From: CALRQJ02 sp943370285 | GTDB taxonomy: Bacteria > Bacteroidota > Bacteroidia > Chitinophagales > Chitinophagaceae | DNA length: 64,000 nucleotides | Assembly (NCBI GenBank): GCA_943370285.1 | Contig: CALRQJ020000012.1 | Location: forward strand, 62,001 to 126,000 | Reading direction: 5' to 3' | Part shown: one piece after another, positions 35,715-44,607 of the stretch | Numbering within the stretch: position 1 is the stretch's first letter | Layout of the letters: every line of letters starts with the position of its first letter | The notes under the pieces: model-generated | What the model was told of the DNA's origin: nothing | The model's database searches: none | What the model saw: the letters and a program-made list of their open reading frames with translations, nothing else | Position numbers and translations under genes: made by a program

Positions 35715-36095
35715 ATGAAAAAAATACTTCATTTAATCTTGGGGCTGTTTGTCATTACTTCGTTAATGGCACAGCCCCCACAACCACCATCGGTGGAACA
35801 GCGTTTGCAACAATTGCAAGCAGCTTTAGCAAAAGAAATGACCTTATCTCCTGGAAAGCAAAAAATAATCAACGAATCGTTTAAAACATTTTTTGTTGAA
35901 ATGGACAAACTGCGAGGCAAGTCTGACCCTCCTGCACCACCCAAAAAAGAAGCAGTAGATAAATTGGCTAGTCAGCGGGATGCTAAAATCAAGAAAGTAT
36001 TGACTGCCGAGGAATATAAAAAGTACTTGGAGGTTGAAAAAAAATTAAGGCCTAAGCCCGGAAATCAAGGTGGTGCCCCGCCACCACAACACTAA
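35715..36095 (+). CDS. small exported Spy/CpxP-like helical protein
   Basis: A 126-residue exported protein (signal peptide to ~19, ending SLMAQ). It is predicted to be mostly helical, with VEQRLQQLQAALAKEMTLSP and VLTAEEYKKYLEVEKKL resembling the LTxxQ repeats of Spy/CpxP chaperone-like proteins, and it ends in a Pro/Gly-rich tail. It lies between the YHYH and SCO genes (8-9 bp gaps). Confidence 0.72.
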   Translation: MKKILHLILGLFVITSLMAQPPQPPSVEQRLQQLQAALAKEMTLSPGKQKIINESFKTFFVEMDKLRGKSDPPAPPKKEAVDKLASQRDAKIKKVLTAEEYKKYLEVEKKLRPKPGNQGGAPPPQH

Positions 36096-36104
36096 ATATT
36101 CGCT

Positions 36105-36752
36105 ATGGTATGTAAACACTGGTTGTGGGTATTGTTGATGTTTTGTGCTTGTAAGCAATCAATTAAAAATGAACCGGTAGTAAAACAACTGCCTTATTAC
36201 CAATCGGCAGATTTTACACCAATTTGGATGAGTGCCAATGAAACAACAGATACGTTTCATCATATTCCCAATTTTTCATTTGTTAATCAAGATGGTGAAA
36301 CCATCAACGAAAAAACTGTGACCGGTAAAATTTATATCGCCGATTTTTTCTTTACCACTTGTCCGGGTATCTGCAAACAAATGACATCGCATCTTACCAA
36401 AGTACAAGCTGCTTTTAAAGCTGATACCAATGTGTTGATTCTATCTCATACTGTTACTCCCGAAACAGATAGTTTACCAAAATTGAAGCGGTATGCAACT
36501 GAATATGGTGCCATCAAAAACAAATGGCATTTATTGACCGGAAGCCGAGAACAATTGTACACCATTGCAAGGCAATCTTATTTTGCAGATGAAGATTTAG
36601 GATTACAAAAAGGAACCAACGATTTTTTACATACTGAAAACTTCTTACTGATTGATAAACACAGAAGAATCAGAGGAATTTATAGAGGAACATATCAACC
36701 CGATATCACTGATTTAATTGCTGATATTAAAACGCTACTTGCCGAAAAATGA
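36105..36752 (+). CDS. SCO1/SenC family copper chaperone lipoprotein
   Basis: A 215-residue lipoprotein (MFCAC near residue 15) with a thioredoxin-like SCO domain. The copper-binding pair is FFFTTCPGICKQMT (CxxxC), and a later His lies in FLHTENFLLIDKH. SCO proteins deliver copper to the CuA site of cytochrome c oxidase or handle redox in the envelope. It overlaps the next gene by 4 bp. With YHYH and CpxP-like neighbours, a copper theme for the operon is a reasonable inference. Confidence 0.9.
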   Translation: MVCKHWLWVLLMFCACKQSIKNEPVVKQLPYYQSADFTPIWMSANETTDTFHHIPNFSFVNQDGETINEKTVTGKIYIADFFFTTCPGICKQMTSHLTKVQAAFKADTNVLILSHTVTPETDSLPKLKRYATEYGAIKNKWHLLTGSREQLYTIARQSYFADEDLGLQKGTNDFLHTENFLLIDKHRRIRGIYRGTYQPDITDLIADIKTLLAEK

Positions 36753-37363
36753 AATACTTTTTTCCATTTGTTTTTTGGATGGCTTGTACCCAAACAGCTT
36801 CAAAAAAAGCAGCAATTGAGATGCCTGAAATTCCTGCTTTATCGGTAGTTGTAGGTGATAGTTCGTTGCGTTTTAATAATGGATTTTGGTTGTATAATAA
36901 CCAACCTTTTTCAGGTACTTTATTACGATATCACACCAATACAACAATTAGCAATCAACAAACTTTCTTTAATGGAAAAGAGCAGGGTTGGGGTGTTACT
37001 TTTTATAGTGGTGGCGCAATAGAAAGCAAACGGTATTATACAAAAGGGGAGAAAGATAGTGTCCATTATGGTTGGTGGTATAACGGTAACAAACGATTTG
37101 AATATCATTTTAAGCAAGGTAATTATCACGGCGATTTTAAAGAATGGTACGAAACCGGCGAACCATTTAAATATATTATTTATGATAATGGAACTGAACG
37201 TAAAGGTTTAGCTTGGCGGAGAAATGGAAAGCTCTACCTCAACTATGTTATGCAAAATGGAAGAAGATATGGCTTGATTAATTCAGACCTTTGTTACTCT
37301 TTGAAAGATGAAAGAGGTGAGTATATCAAATCGGTTAAAGAAGACTCAGCTATTGCAAAATAA
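36749..37363 (+). CDS. MORN-repeat (YwqK-like) lipoprotein
   Basis: A 204-residue protein with a probable lipobox (WMACT) and several MORN-variant repeats of the YwqK type, seen as GTLLRYHTN, GKEQGWGVTFYSGG, GWWYNGNKRFEYHFKQG and GDFKEWYETG. Function is unknown; such proteins are often surface or periplasmic. It overlaps the SCO stop by 4 bp and is the last gene of the operon, ending exactly where the convergent gene ends. Confidence 0.85.
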   Translation: MKYFFPFVFWMACTQTASKKAAIEMPEIPALSVVVGDSSLRFNNGFWLYNNQPFSGTLLRYHTNTTISNQQTFFNGKEQGWGVTFYSGGAIESKRYYTKGEKDSVHYGWWYNGNKRFEYHFKQGNYHGDFKEWYETGEPFKYIIYDNGTERKGLAWRRNGKLYLNYVMQNGRRYGLINSDLCYSLKDERGEYIKSVKEDSAIAK

Positions 37364-38833
37364 TTACTCCGGACATTTCCAGGTTTCTTGTTTTTTCTTA
37401 AAATGGTAAGGATGAATTCGCAGCATGAGATAGCCACCACCATTTACAATATTCTGCTTGCGTAATAAACCCGGTAAGTGATGTACACCTGCTACCAACG
37501 GACCAATCTTTAGAGCTGTACCCAACCAAAATTGTCCCTGTGTATTAAATTGAACAGGCAAATACAACCCTGCGAAAGCAGTTTCCCACCTTGGTGTAAC
37601 TGTTATTAAATTCAGTTCTCTGGTATGTTGTTGTTTTCCGCTGAAAGCAGAGAATAAATTACCTGAAAAAGCAATATTTAAAAATAGATTTTTCTTAAAC
37701 TGGTAATCTGCATTAATTGACATTCGGGTTGGATTAGTAATACTGAAAGGGTCATACAAAGTATCGACTCTAGCAAATTGAAAACCTAAGGTATCAATAA
37801 AGTCATCTAAGTATTCGGTACCATTATACAAGTTGGTTAAAGTAGAATCTGTAGCTGTATTAAGTGGTACTACCATTCGCTTAGAACCTTTGCCTGCTAG
37901 AAAAGTATTTTTTCCAATATCCATAATAGCAGCACTAATCTTCCATTTATAGTTTAATGGATTATAATCTTCATCCGGGTCATCCGTTTGCTTCATCACA
38001 TATTCAAAACCGGTACTCAAGCCTAACGATGATTTAGCCGGACTTCTAAACAGCTTAATATTTTCTTTAGCATCCTTCCTGCCATCTAACATATCATAAC
38101 CTTTGGAATAGACATAGCCGGCGCCGCCATTGGAAATGATATAAGTACTTGGGCTGCCCGTTTTATCTTCATAAAATGAAGTTCGATTTAGGCTACCATA
38201 AGCACCCGATAAACCTTGCATAATGTGTAAGGTTACTCCCCAATTCCATTTATGCAATGCATGATGCGATATGGTTTGAGCATAGCTTAAATTATAAGAC
38301 AACCAAGCGCTATGCACACCATTGGCTTCGGCAAATGGTGAAGCCAAGTTGCTGGCAAAAAATCCTCTTAAACCTGTAATAGAATCATTGTAGTTAAAGG
38401 AAGAAGTTTTCAAATGGTTATTCACTCTGCCGGTGATGCTAAATCCAATCGCTTTATCGGGTTGAATTAAGTATCGAATGCTTAAAAGGGATATGTCGGC
38501 TGCAGCATGTAAATATCGACTGCGATATCCTTCGGGGATTTTAATCGTAATATTTTCAGGTGTACTTAACGAAACATTACTCACATTGGCAAGTGTAGTT
38601 GCAAAACTTGCTTGTGCTGAAAATAATGTTGCATCCCATTTAAAGTAACTGTTAACCAATGCAGCAGGGTTTTCTGTTCCTGCAACTGCACCTGCATAAG
38701 CTGAGCCTTTCAATGCATGATAGCTTTGTGCTTGTGATTGTATTGCAATTTGCAAGAATATAAATATAATGAGGTACCGTTTTGGCAACCGGAATATTGG
38801 TGTGGTGATATAATAGTTATTGAATAGCAACAC
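37364..38833 (-). CDS. DUF5723-like outer-membrane beta-barrel protein
   Basis: A ~489-residue protein with an N-terminal signal (core ending IQSQAQ near residue 36) and a long beta-strand-rich region ending in a typical barrel terminus. It resembles DUF5723 proteins (SAYAGAVAGTENPAALVNS near the N-terminus), predicted outer-membrane barrels of Bacteroidota. The start is uncertain: GTG 38833 gives a long leader, while an internal TTG near 38788 would give a shorter signal. Function is unknown. Confidence 0.75.
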   Translation of the reverse strand: MLLFNNYYITTPIFRLPKRYLIIFIFLQIAIQSQAQSYHALKGSAYAGAVAGTENPAALVNSYFKWDATLFSAQASFATTLANVSNVSLSTPENITIKIPEGYRSRYLHAAADISLLSIRYLIQPDKAIGFSITGRVNNHLKTSSFNYNDSITGLRGFFASNLASPFAEANGVHSAWLSYNLSYAQTISHHALHKWNWGVTLHIMQGLSGAYGSLNRTSFYEDKTGSPSTYIISNGGAGYVYSKGYDMLDGRKDAKENIKLFRSPAKSSLGLSTGFEYVMKQTDDPDEDYNPLNYKWKISAAIMDIGKNTFLAGKGSKRMVVPLNTATDSTLTNLYNGTEYLDDFIDTLGFQFARVDTLYDPFSITNPTRMSINADYQFKKNLFLNIAFSGNLFSAFSGKQQHTRELNLITVTPRWETAFAGLYLPVQFNTQGQFWLGTALKIGPLVAGVHHLPGLLRKQNIVNGGGYLMLRIHPYHFKKKQETWKCPE

Positions 38834-38908
38834 TCAAATCTACAGATTCAATACAAAATAATGACTGACGCTTCTATTTATTTCATAAAAGAAAATGTGA
38901 AAACAACA

Positions 38909-41329
38909 TTATTCCAATATTTTTTCAACAGCAATCAACTTGCCCTCGGTTGTCATGCCGGTGAAAACTAGTTTTAGTTTCTTTGCCGTATCTGAATTGT
39001 AAAAAGAAATCTTCACCATTCTATTGGCTTCATCCGTTACAATATATGGATTCCAATACAATGTTGTTCTTTCATCTATTGCTTTAAATGTTTCTTTGCT
39101 GCCGTAATTTGGATGATAAAATTCTCGGGTTACTGAGTAGCCGGCAACACTAATATTATTGTAATTGCTGTTGAGGTCATAGTTGTTATAATCGTTCCCT
39201 TTTTTAGTGTAAACCGCTAATGTGCCGCCGGGTCCATTACCTTCTGCACCAACAAAACCGGCACCAAAAACTTTAATCATCGCTACTTGTTCTAGTCGAA
39301 TCATCGATAACATATAGGCAGATGTTTGAACTTCATCTAAAAATAGCGTCATTGGTGTCATTCCGCCGGATAAGCTTCTAGTAGCCCTATAATTTAAGGT
39401 ATAATTTGGTGGTGTGCCACTTACAGTTACACCTGCAATTCTGCTTTTGATATAATCAAAAATATTGGTAACGCCACTCACTGGCGGGTCGTTTACAAAA
39501 TCTAAAATCTTGTTGGCATTTGATTTAAAAGCACCGGTGGTGTATCTACTTTCCACTTCCTGTGTTGCTAAAGAACGATTCCGTCTGCTACTCACATTAA
39601 TATTACCTAAGTCCACCACATCTTTACCCAAACGATTAGTAGCATTTTGATATAAGTTATTGATGAGGGCTTGATTATAGGGTTGAAATGGCCTAGCATA
39701 TTTTGCCCACAACATATTAATGGGTTGATTAAATGATTGTAAAATGGCTGGTGTTTTAATGTCTAATAGCATTTGTTGATAATTGCCATTTTTCTTTTCA
39801 TACCTAAAAAATAACTTGGCAGTATCTTCAAAAATGATGCCTTGCATGCTAAAGTTGCCGTCACTATCAACCGGCATATTGAAAAAATTACGAGCCGAAT
39901 CTTTGGTAGCAATAATCAAGCTCACATTGCCATCTGTAATCAACTTTTTCTTATTGGCTGTGTATGCTTTTCCGGCAACTGAAATATAGTTATTGTCTTT
40001 ATGATTGATGGGAGGAAGTTTGTTCGATAATATTTGTTGCCAATTCAATCTTCTCCAACCATGCGTTAACATCACCAACTCAAGGTTGTCTTTATGGGTA
40101 TCATCATTCGATTCAAAATAATACGCAGGGTTATGAATATATCCTTTTAAATCTGCCGATAGTAATAAAGTAGAAACTATGTTTTCTTTACTATCACTAT
40201 GAATGGTTTTAGCTTCATCTGTTATGGCGATAGAAAAATTGCCTTCAATACTATCCGGAATAGTGAAATGAAAACTGTTCTTTGCTCTATATTTCAGTTG
40301 TAAAGTATCAATGACAAACTTGGGTTCAACCAAAAAATCATTGTTGTTGACAAAAGTTAATCTCTCAGTTAAGGGTTTATCCTCAGCATCAAAAACGGTT
40401 AACTGTAAAATGCCCGTTGGTAAATCTTTGGTAGGAATTACTCCAGCTATTATTGTCTTGTCTCCAGTTAATGGTGCTTTGAATAACACCGTATTTTCCA
40501 TCTGTCCTAATAAATAAGCCGGCTTATTGTCATTGCTATATTTACTTTCACGTTGTATGATAAAGGTCTTCCCTTTGGCATCATTTTTCACTTGCAGATT
40601 TACACCGTATCTTTTTACGGCAGGTAATTTAACCTCGTAAGTACTACCGTTTTCAAAATGGCAAATAGCGGTATACATTTCATCCGGCTTTGCTAATAAT
40701 TCAAACACACCCATACCATTGTGTAGGGTAGAAAAACTGCTCACCGTATCTCCCTTACTGTTTTTAATGATGCCATCTGCATCTACAGGAAAACCATAAC
40801 TATCATTGGCCTTACAAGCAATCGTATTGCTGAGGTTAGCAATGATATATCCGCCTTCGGGGAGAAAATTAATCACAACATTGTTTTTCTTTTCGAATTC
40901 GGGCTTTGTATTAGTTGGATTAAAAATGCTGATTTGTTTGTGGTAAAAGTTGTCTTCGCCAAAATTCATCATCCATTTGGTGTATGCCCTAATCAAATAA
41001 ACGCCTTGCGGCAGATTTGGTAAAAGATCTATTTGTCCTGTTGCCGTTCCGGCTATCACCGGTAATATTTTTTCTACTACAATATTGCCCGAATCATTTA
41101 CTAATTCTACTTTAAAACTAGTGCTATTGCTTGCCGGTAAAAATCCTGCTACTATATAGGCTTTGAACCAGATTGTTTCTCCGGCGCTGTAAGTTGCTTT
41201 ATCAAAGTGTATAAAAACTTTTTCGTTGGTGTAATATGCTTTAATTTTTTCAAGTGCCGTTTCCGGCTTTTGAGCCATGGCAGTAGAAATTATACAGAAC
41301 AATACAGCAAGAACTTTTAACTGTCGCAT
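38909..41329 (-). CDS. MG2-like surface protein with TonB-receptor plug-like domain
   Basis: An 806-residue exported protein (signal to ~19, ending AMAQ). Its N-terminal half resembles macroglobulin-type (MG2) domains (VFIHFDKATYSAGETIWFKA, LPQGVYLIRAYTKWM). The later part (~570-700) looks like a TonB receptor plug without the barrel, with FDYIKSRIAGVTVSG and a late GNGPGGTLAVYTKKG. Proteins of this arrangement are common in Bacteroidota with unclear roles, possibly partners of outer-membrane transport. Nothing around it fixes the function. Confidence 0.8.
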   Translation of the reverse strand: MRQLKVLAVLFCIISTAMAQKPETALEKIKAYYTNEKVFIHFDKATYSAGETIWFKAYIVAGFLPASNSTSFKVELVNDSGNIVVEKILPVIAGTATGQIDLLPNLPQGVYLIRAYTKWMMNFGEDNFYHKQISIFNPTNTKPEFEKKNNVVINFLPEGGYIIANLSNTIACKANDSYGFPVDADGIIKNSKGDTVSSFSTLHNGMGVFELLAKPDEMYTAICHFENGSTYEVKLPAVKRYGVNLQVKNDAKGKTFIIQRESKYSNDNKPAYLLGQMENTVLFKAPLTGDKTIIAGVIPTKDLPTGILQLTVFDAEDKPLTERLTFVNNNDFLVEPKFVIDTLQLKYRAKNSFHFTIPDSIEGNFSIAITDEAKTIHSDSKENIVSTLLLSADLKGYIHNPAYYFESNDDTHKDNLELVMLTHGWRRLNWQQILSNKLPPINHKDNNYISVAGKAYTANKKKLITDGNVSLIIATKDSARNFFNMPVDSDGNFSMQGIIFEDTAKLFFRYEKKNGNYQQMLLDIKTPAILQSFNQPINMLWAKYARPFQPYNQALINNLYQNATNRLGKDVVDLGNINVSSRRNRSLATQEVESRYTTGAFKSNANKILDFVNDPPVSGVTNIFDYIKSRIAGVTVSGTPPNYTLNYRATRSLSGGMTPMTLFLDEVQTSAYMLSMIRLEQVAMIKVFGAGFVGAEGNGPGGTLAVYTKKGNDYNNYDLNSNYNNISVAGYSVTREFYHPNYGSKETFKAIDERTTLYWNPYIVTDEANRMVKISFYNSDTAKKLKLVFTGMTTEGKLIAVEKILE

Positions 41330-41406
41330 AGCGTAACTTAATTGTAGAATATAGTGCTTACCAATATCTTCGTTGGCAGAATAACATTAAAATTAATGTA
41401 TTAACC

Positions 41407-42909
41407 ATGATGCCCCAACAATCTACTGCCGATTTATACCAGCTTTATACCGAACACTTACAAAAGACTGCCGATATCCGATATGCATTAGCTGTTTTAC
41501 AATGGGATCAAGAAACGTATTTGCCTGCTAAGGGAAATGACTTTCGCAGCAGGCAAATGGCTACACTCAGCGAAACGGCACATGAATTATTTACTTCTGA
41601 ACAATTTGGAACAATTTTACAATTGCTACTAGACAGAAACGACTTAACAGATTTTCAGCGTAAAAATGTGGCGCTTAGTTGGTACGATTATGCTAAGCAA
41701 ACAAAACTCAGTTCGGCTTTTGTTCGGCAAATGAGTGAAGCGGTTTCAACCGCTTTTCATGCTTGGATACAATCAAGAAAAGACAATCATTTTGCCGCTT
41801 TTGAACAACCGTTAACCACATTGGTGCAATTGAAATTACAAGAAGCCGATTTGTTGGGTTTTGAGCAACATCCTTATAATGCTTTATTGAATGAATATGA
41901 ACGAGGTGCTTCTGTTCAAATGCTCGACAAAGTATTTGGTGATCTTGTTTCACCACTAAAAAAATTACTCGATAAAGTATTGCATCAGCAACAAGTAGCT
42001 GATCAATTTTTGCGGCAACACTTTCCTAAACAACAGCAATGGGATTGGGGCATGTATATAGCCCAACAATTAGGTTTTGATTTTGAAGCCGGGCGGCAAG
42101 ATATTGCCGAGCATCCTTTCACTACAAACTTCAACAGTAAAGATGTACGCTTAACCACAAGAATTGACGAACATGATTTTAGCAATATGACTTGGAGCAC
42201 TATTCATGAAGTGGGTCATGGATTATATGAACAAGGCTTGCCCGAAAGCGAATATGGTTTGCCCTTGGGTGAATATGCTTCATTGAGTGTACATGAATCT
42301 CAATCTCGTTTTTGGGAAAACTGCGTTTGTCGTGGTGCTGCTTTTTGGCAATATTATTATCCCAAATTACAAGCACAATTTCCGCAGCAATTTAAAAATA
42401 TAGGATTAGAACAATTCCTTGCAGCGATTAACAAGGTTCAAGCATCTTTCATTAGAACAGAAGCAGATGAATTGACGTATCATTTTCATGTCATCATTAG
42501 GTATGAACTAGAGAAAAAATTGTTGAGCAAGGATTTGGCAGTAAAAGATATACCTGCTTTTTGGAACGAAACTTACCGGCAATGGTTGGGTGTAACAGTG
42601 CCCGACGCCAAAACCGGTTGTTTGCAAGATGTGCATTGGAGTCATGGTAGTTTTGGTTATTTTCCAACGTACAGTTTGGGAAGCTTATATGCGGCACAAT
42701 ATTGGCAACAGATACAATCTGATATGCCTGATATTGAAGCTTCTATAGCTCAAACCGGCGATGTGAGTGCTTTGTTGCAATGGATGCGGACAAATATTCA
42801 TCGGCACGGAAGGTTCTATAACAGCGAAGAATTATGTAGTTTAGCAACCGGAAAAGCATTAGACAGTAATATTTTTGTTCATTATTTACAGCATAAATTG
42901 AGAATTTAA
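41407..42909 (+). CDS. M32 family metallocarboxypeptidase
   Basis: A 500-residue carboxypeptidase Taq-type enzyme. The zinc motif HEVGH is at residues 267-271 (STIHEVGHGLYEQGLP), followed by the third zinc ligand Glu in SLSVHESQSRFWEN. The length matches the family (~500). It probably removes C-terminal residues from peptides in the cytosol, since there is no signal peptide. The first two codons are both ATG. It is followed after 1 bp by a lipocalin-like lipoprotein gene. Confidence 0.95.
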   Translation: MMPQQSTADLYQLYTEHLQKTADIRYALAVLQWDQETYLPAKGNDFRSRQMATLSETAHELFTSEQFGTILQLLLDRNDLTDFQRKNVALSWYDYAKQTKLSSAFVRQMSEAVSTAFHAWIQSRKDNHFAAFEQPLTTLVQLKLQEADLLGFEQHPYNALLNEYERGASVQMLDKVFGDLVSPLKKLLDKVLHQQQVADQFLRQHFPKQQQWDWGMYIAQQLGFDFEAGRQDIAEHPFTTNFNSKDVRLTTRIDEHDFSNMTWSTIHEVGHGLYEQGLPESEYGLPLGEYASLSVHESQSRFWENCVCRGAAFWQYYYPKLQAQFPQQFKNIGLEQFLAAINKVQASFIRTEADELTYHFHVIIRYELEKKLLSKDLAVKDIPAFWNETYRQWLGVTVPDAKTGCLQDVHWSHGSFGYFPTYSLGSLYAAQYWQQIQSDMPDIEASIAQTGDVSALLQWMRTNIHRHGRFYNSEELCSLATGKALDSNIFVHYLQHKLRI

Positions 42910-42910
42910 T

Positions 42911-43336
42911 ATGAGAAAGTTCCTACAAATAGCCGCTTTTTGTTTGCTGATTATCTTTTCGGGCAGTTCATGCCTTAAGAAAGTGGTAGAAGAGCAAAAA
43001 CAAGATTTGCTTAAATCTATCATGACAAGTGGTACTTGGATTTGTACCAATATGGAAGAAGGTACTACCAATGTAACTACAGAATATGCCGGTTGGATTT
43101 GTCAATTCAACAACGATAATACCTTTACTGCAAGTAAAGCCGGTACGGTATATTCAGGTACTTGGAGCTCAGATTTGACAACTTTTAAGTTTACTGTAGC
43201 GCTGCCAGCAACGGTTCCTGCCTTCATGCAACGCATCACCGGAACATGGAATGTTGTTAATAGTAGTCTCACTGTGGGAGATTTTTCCCAAACTAAGAAT
43301 AGTACCAATTATAAAATGCAACTCACCAAACAGTAG
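42911..43336 (+). CDS. lipocalin-like lipoprotein
   Basis: A 141-residue lipoprotein (lipobox SGSSC near residue 21). Its short beta-rich domain with SGTWICTNMEEGTTN, FNNDNTFTASKAG and ITGTWNVVNSSLTV resembles the lipocalin-like lipoproteins of Bacteroidota. Ligand unknown. It shares a transcript with the M32 peptidase and ends at a terminator. Confidence 0.75.
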   Translation: MRKFLQIAAFCLLIIFSGSSCLKKVVEEQKQDLLKSIMTSGTWICTNMEEGTTNVTTEYAGWICQFNNDNTFTASKAGTVYSGTWSSDLTTFKFTVALPATVPAFMQRITGTWNVVNSSLTVGDFSQTKNSTNYKMQLTKQ

Positions 43337-43362
43337 ATAGTAATTTTACGATGGTAATACTG

Positions 43363-43397
43363 AAACCCTCTCCTGTAAAGGATTTGAGGGTTTTTTT
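43363..43397 (+). terminator. Rho-independent terminator
   Basis: Stem AAACCCTC/GAGGGTTT with an inner TCC/GGA helix, followed by a run of T, 27 bp after the lipocalin-like gene. Confidence 0.85.
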
Positions 43398-43527
43398 GTG
43401 TTGTTTCCCAATTTTTTTTATTCGGTTACACAATAGGTTTCATACTAAAAATACTTCGTCATAGGTTATTGATGCTACAGGTTATCGGTCAATTCGATTG
43501 CCTTATTACCAAATAGAATCCATAACT

Positions 43528-44454
43528 ATGATTACCAGAAAACAGGTAATATCTGCCCTAGCAGGCATGGTGTTACTACCATTAACTTACGGTTCAGCTA
43601 AGGCTGAGTTACAGGCAGACTTCACTGCCTCCACCCGAAGCGGCAGTTCGCCGGTTACGGTTAAGTTTACCGACTTGTCTAAGGGGAATCCCACCAGCTG
43701 GAAATGGGATTTAGGTAACGGGTTTTATTCATTCCGAAAAAATCCAACGGCTAGTTATGTCCAGCCCGGTACTTACCACATCAAATTGGTGGTTAAAAAT
43801 ATTCAAGGTGTAGATTCTGTCATAAAAAGCCAGTTCATTGTAGTAGAACCAAAGCCAACCGTAACTTTTGACGCATCAGTAAAAGAAGGATGTTTTCCGT
43901 TAGCAGTACAGTTTAGTGATAAAAGTACCGCCATTGGGGCCATTGTACAACGAGAATGGGATTTTGGAGATGGAACTACATCTACAAACGCTTATCCGCA
44001 ACACATTTATCAAACAGCGGGCACTTTTAGCGTAACCCTAAAAATTACAGATAGTAAAGGATATACTAGAAAACTAACGCAACCTTCATTCATTACTATT
44101 CAAGAAGGAGTAAGGGCTGATTTTAAACTAACGGCAAAGCAGGGATGTTTACCTGTTAACTTCGAAAATACTTCTACCGGCAGTGGTGCCATGAGTTTTC
44201 AATGGTCGTTTGGTGATGGTAAAACTTCGGAACAAGCAGAGCCTGACCATACTTTCGTAAAAAGTGGCAATTATTCAGTTCAATTGACGGCTACAAGTGA
44301 GTCGGGCTGTACAAAAAATATCAGTAAAGAGATAGCTATTTTGATGACGCCACAACCTAATGGCAGTTATACCAGGCAGGTTAAAATCGTTGACAAACAA
44401 CAGTTAGATTACATATCGAGAAGGTCTGTATTCAAAAAACGAACGTCAAAATAA
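43528..44454 (+). CDS. exported protein with three PKD domains
   Basis: A 308-residue protein with a signal peptide (to ~26) and three PKD domains in tandem, marked by WKWDLGNGF, REWDFGDGT and FQWSFGDGK. It ends in a short basic tail without a T9SS sorting domain. The domains match, in order, the first three of the large PKD protein that follows, so it is probably a truncated paralogue or partial duplication. ATG at 43528 was chosen; the longer ORF starts at a TTG upstream without a better signal. Followed by a terminator. Confidence 0.85.
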   Translation: MITRKQVISALAGMVLLPLTYGSAKAELQADFTASTRSGSSPVTVKFTDLSKGNPTSWKWDLGNGFYSFRKNPTASYVQPGTYHIKLVVKNIQGVDSVIKSQFIVVEPKPTVTFDASVKEGCFPLAVQFSDKSTAIGAIVQREWDFGDGTTSTNAYPQHIYQTAGTFSVTLKITDSKGYTRKLTQPSFITIQEGVRADFKLTAKQGCLPVNFENTSTGSGAMSFQWSFGDGKTSEQAEPDHTFVKSGNYSVQLTATSESGCTKNISKEIAILMTPQPNGSYTRQVKIVDKQQLDYISRRSVFKKRTSK

Positions 44455-44497
44455 AGGATATTAGGCTTCATAAAATTAGGGTTAAGGATATCAAATG

Positions 44498-44525
44498 AGT
44501 GGCAGGTTAGTAACCGCCACTTTTT
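44498..44525 (+). terminator. Rho-independent terminator
   Basis: Stem AGTGGC plus GGTT paired with AACC plus GCCACT (one bulged A, AGT loop), followed by T residues, 43 bp after the short PKD gene. Confidence 0.88.
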
Positions 44526-44607
44526 GGTTTTTACAAATGTGTGTTATTCATGCTGTAACGCAACCGCTTAGTGCTTTTACTCGTCTTACGGTTGGATTAA
44601 CAGACTT

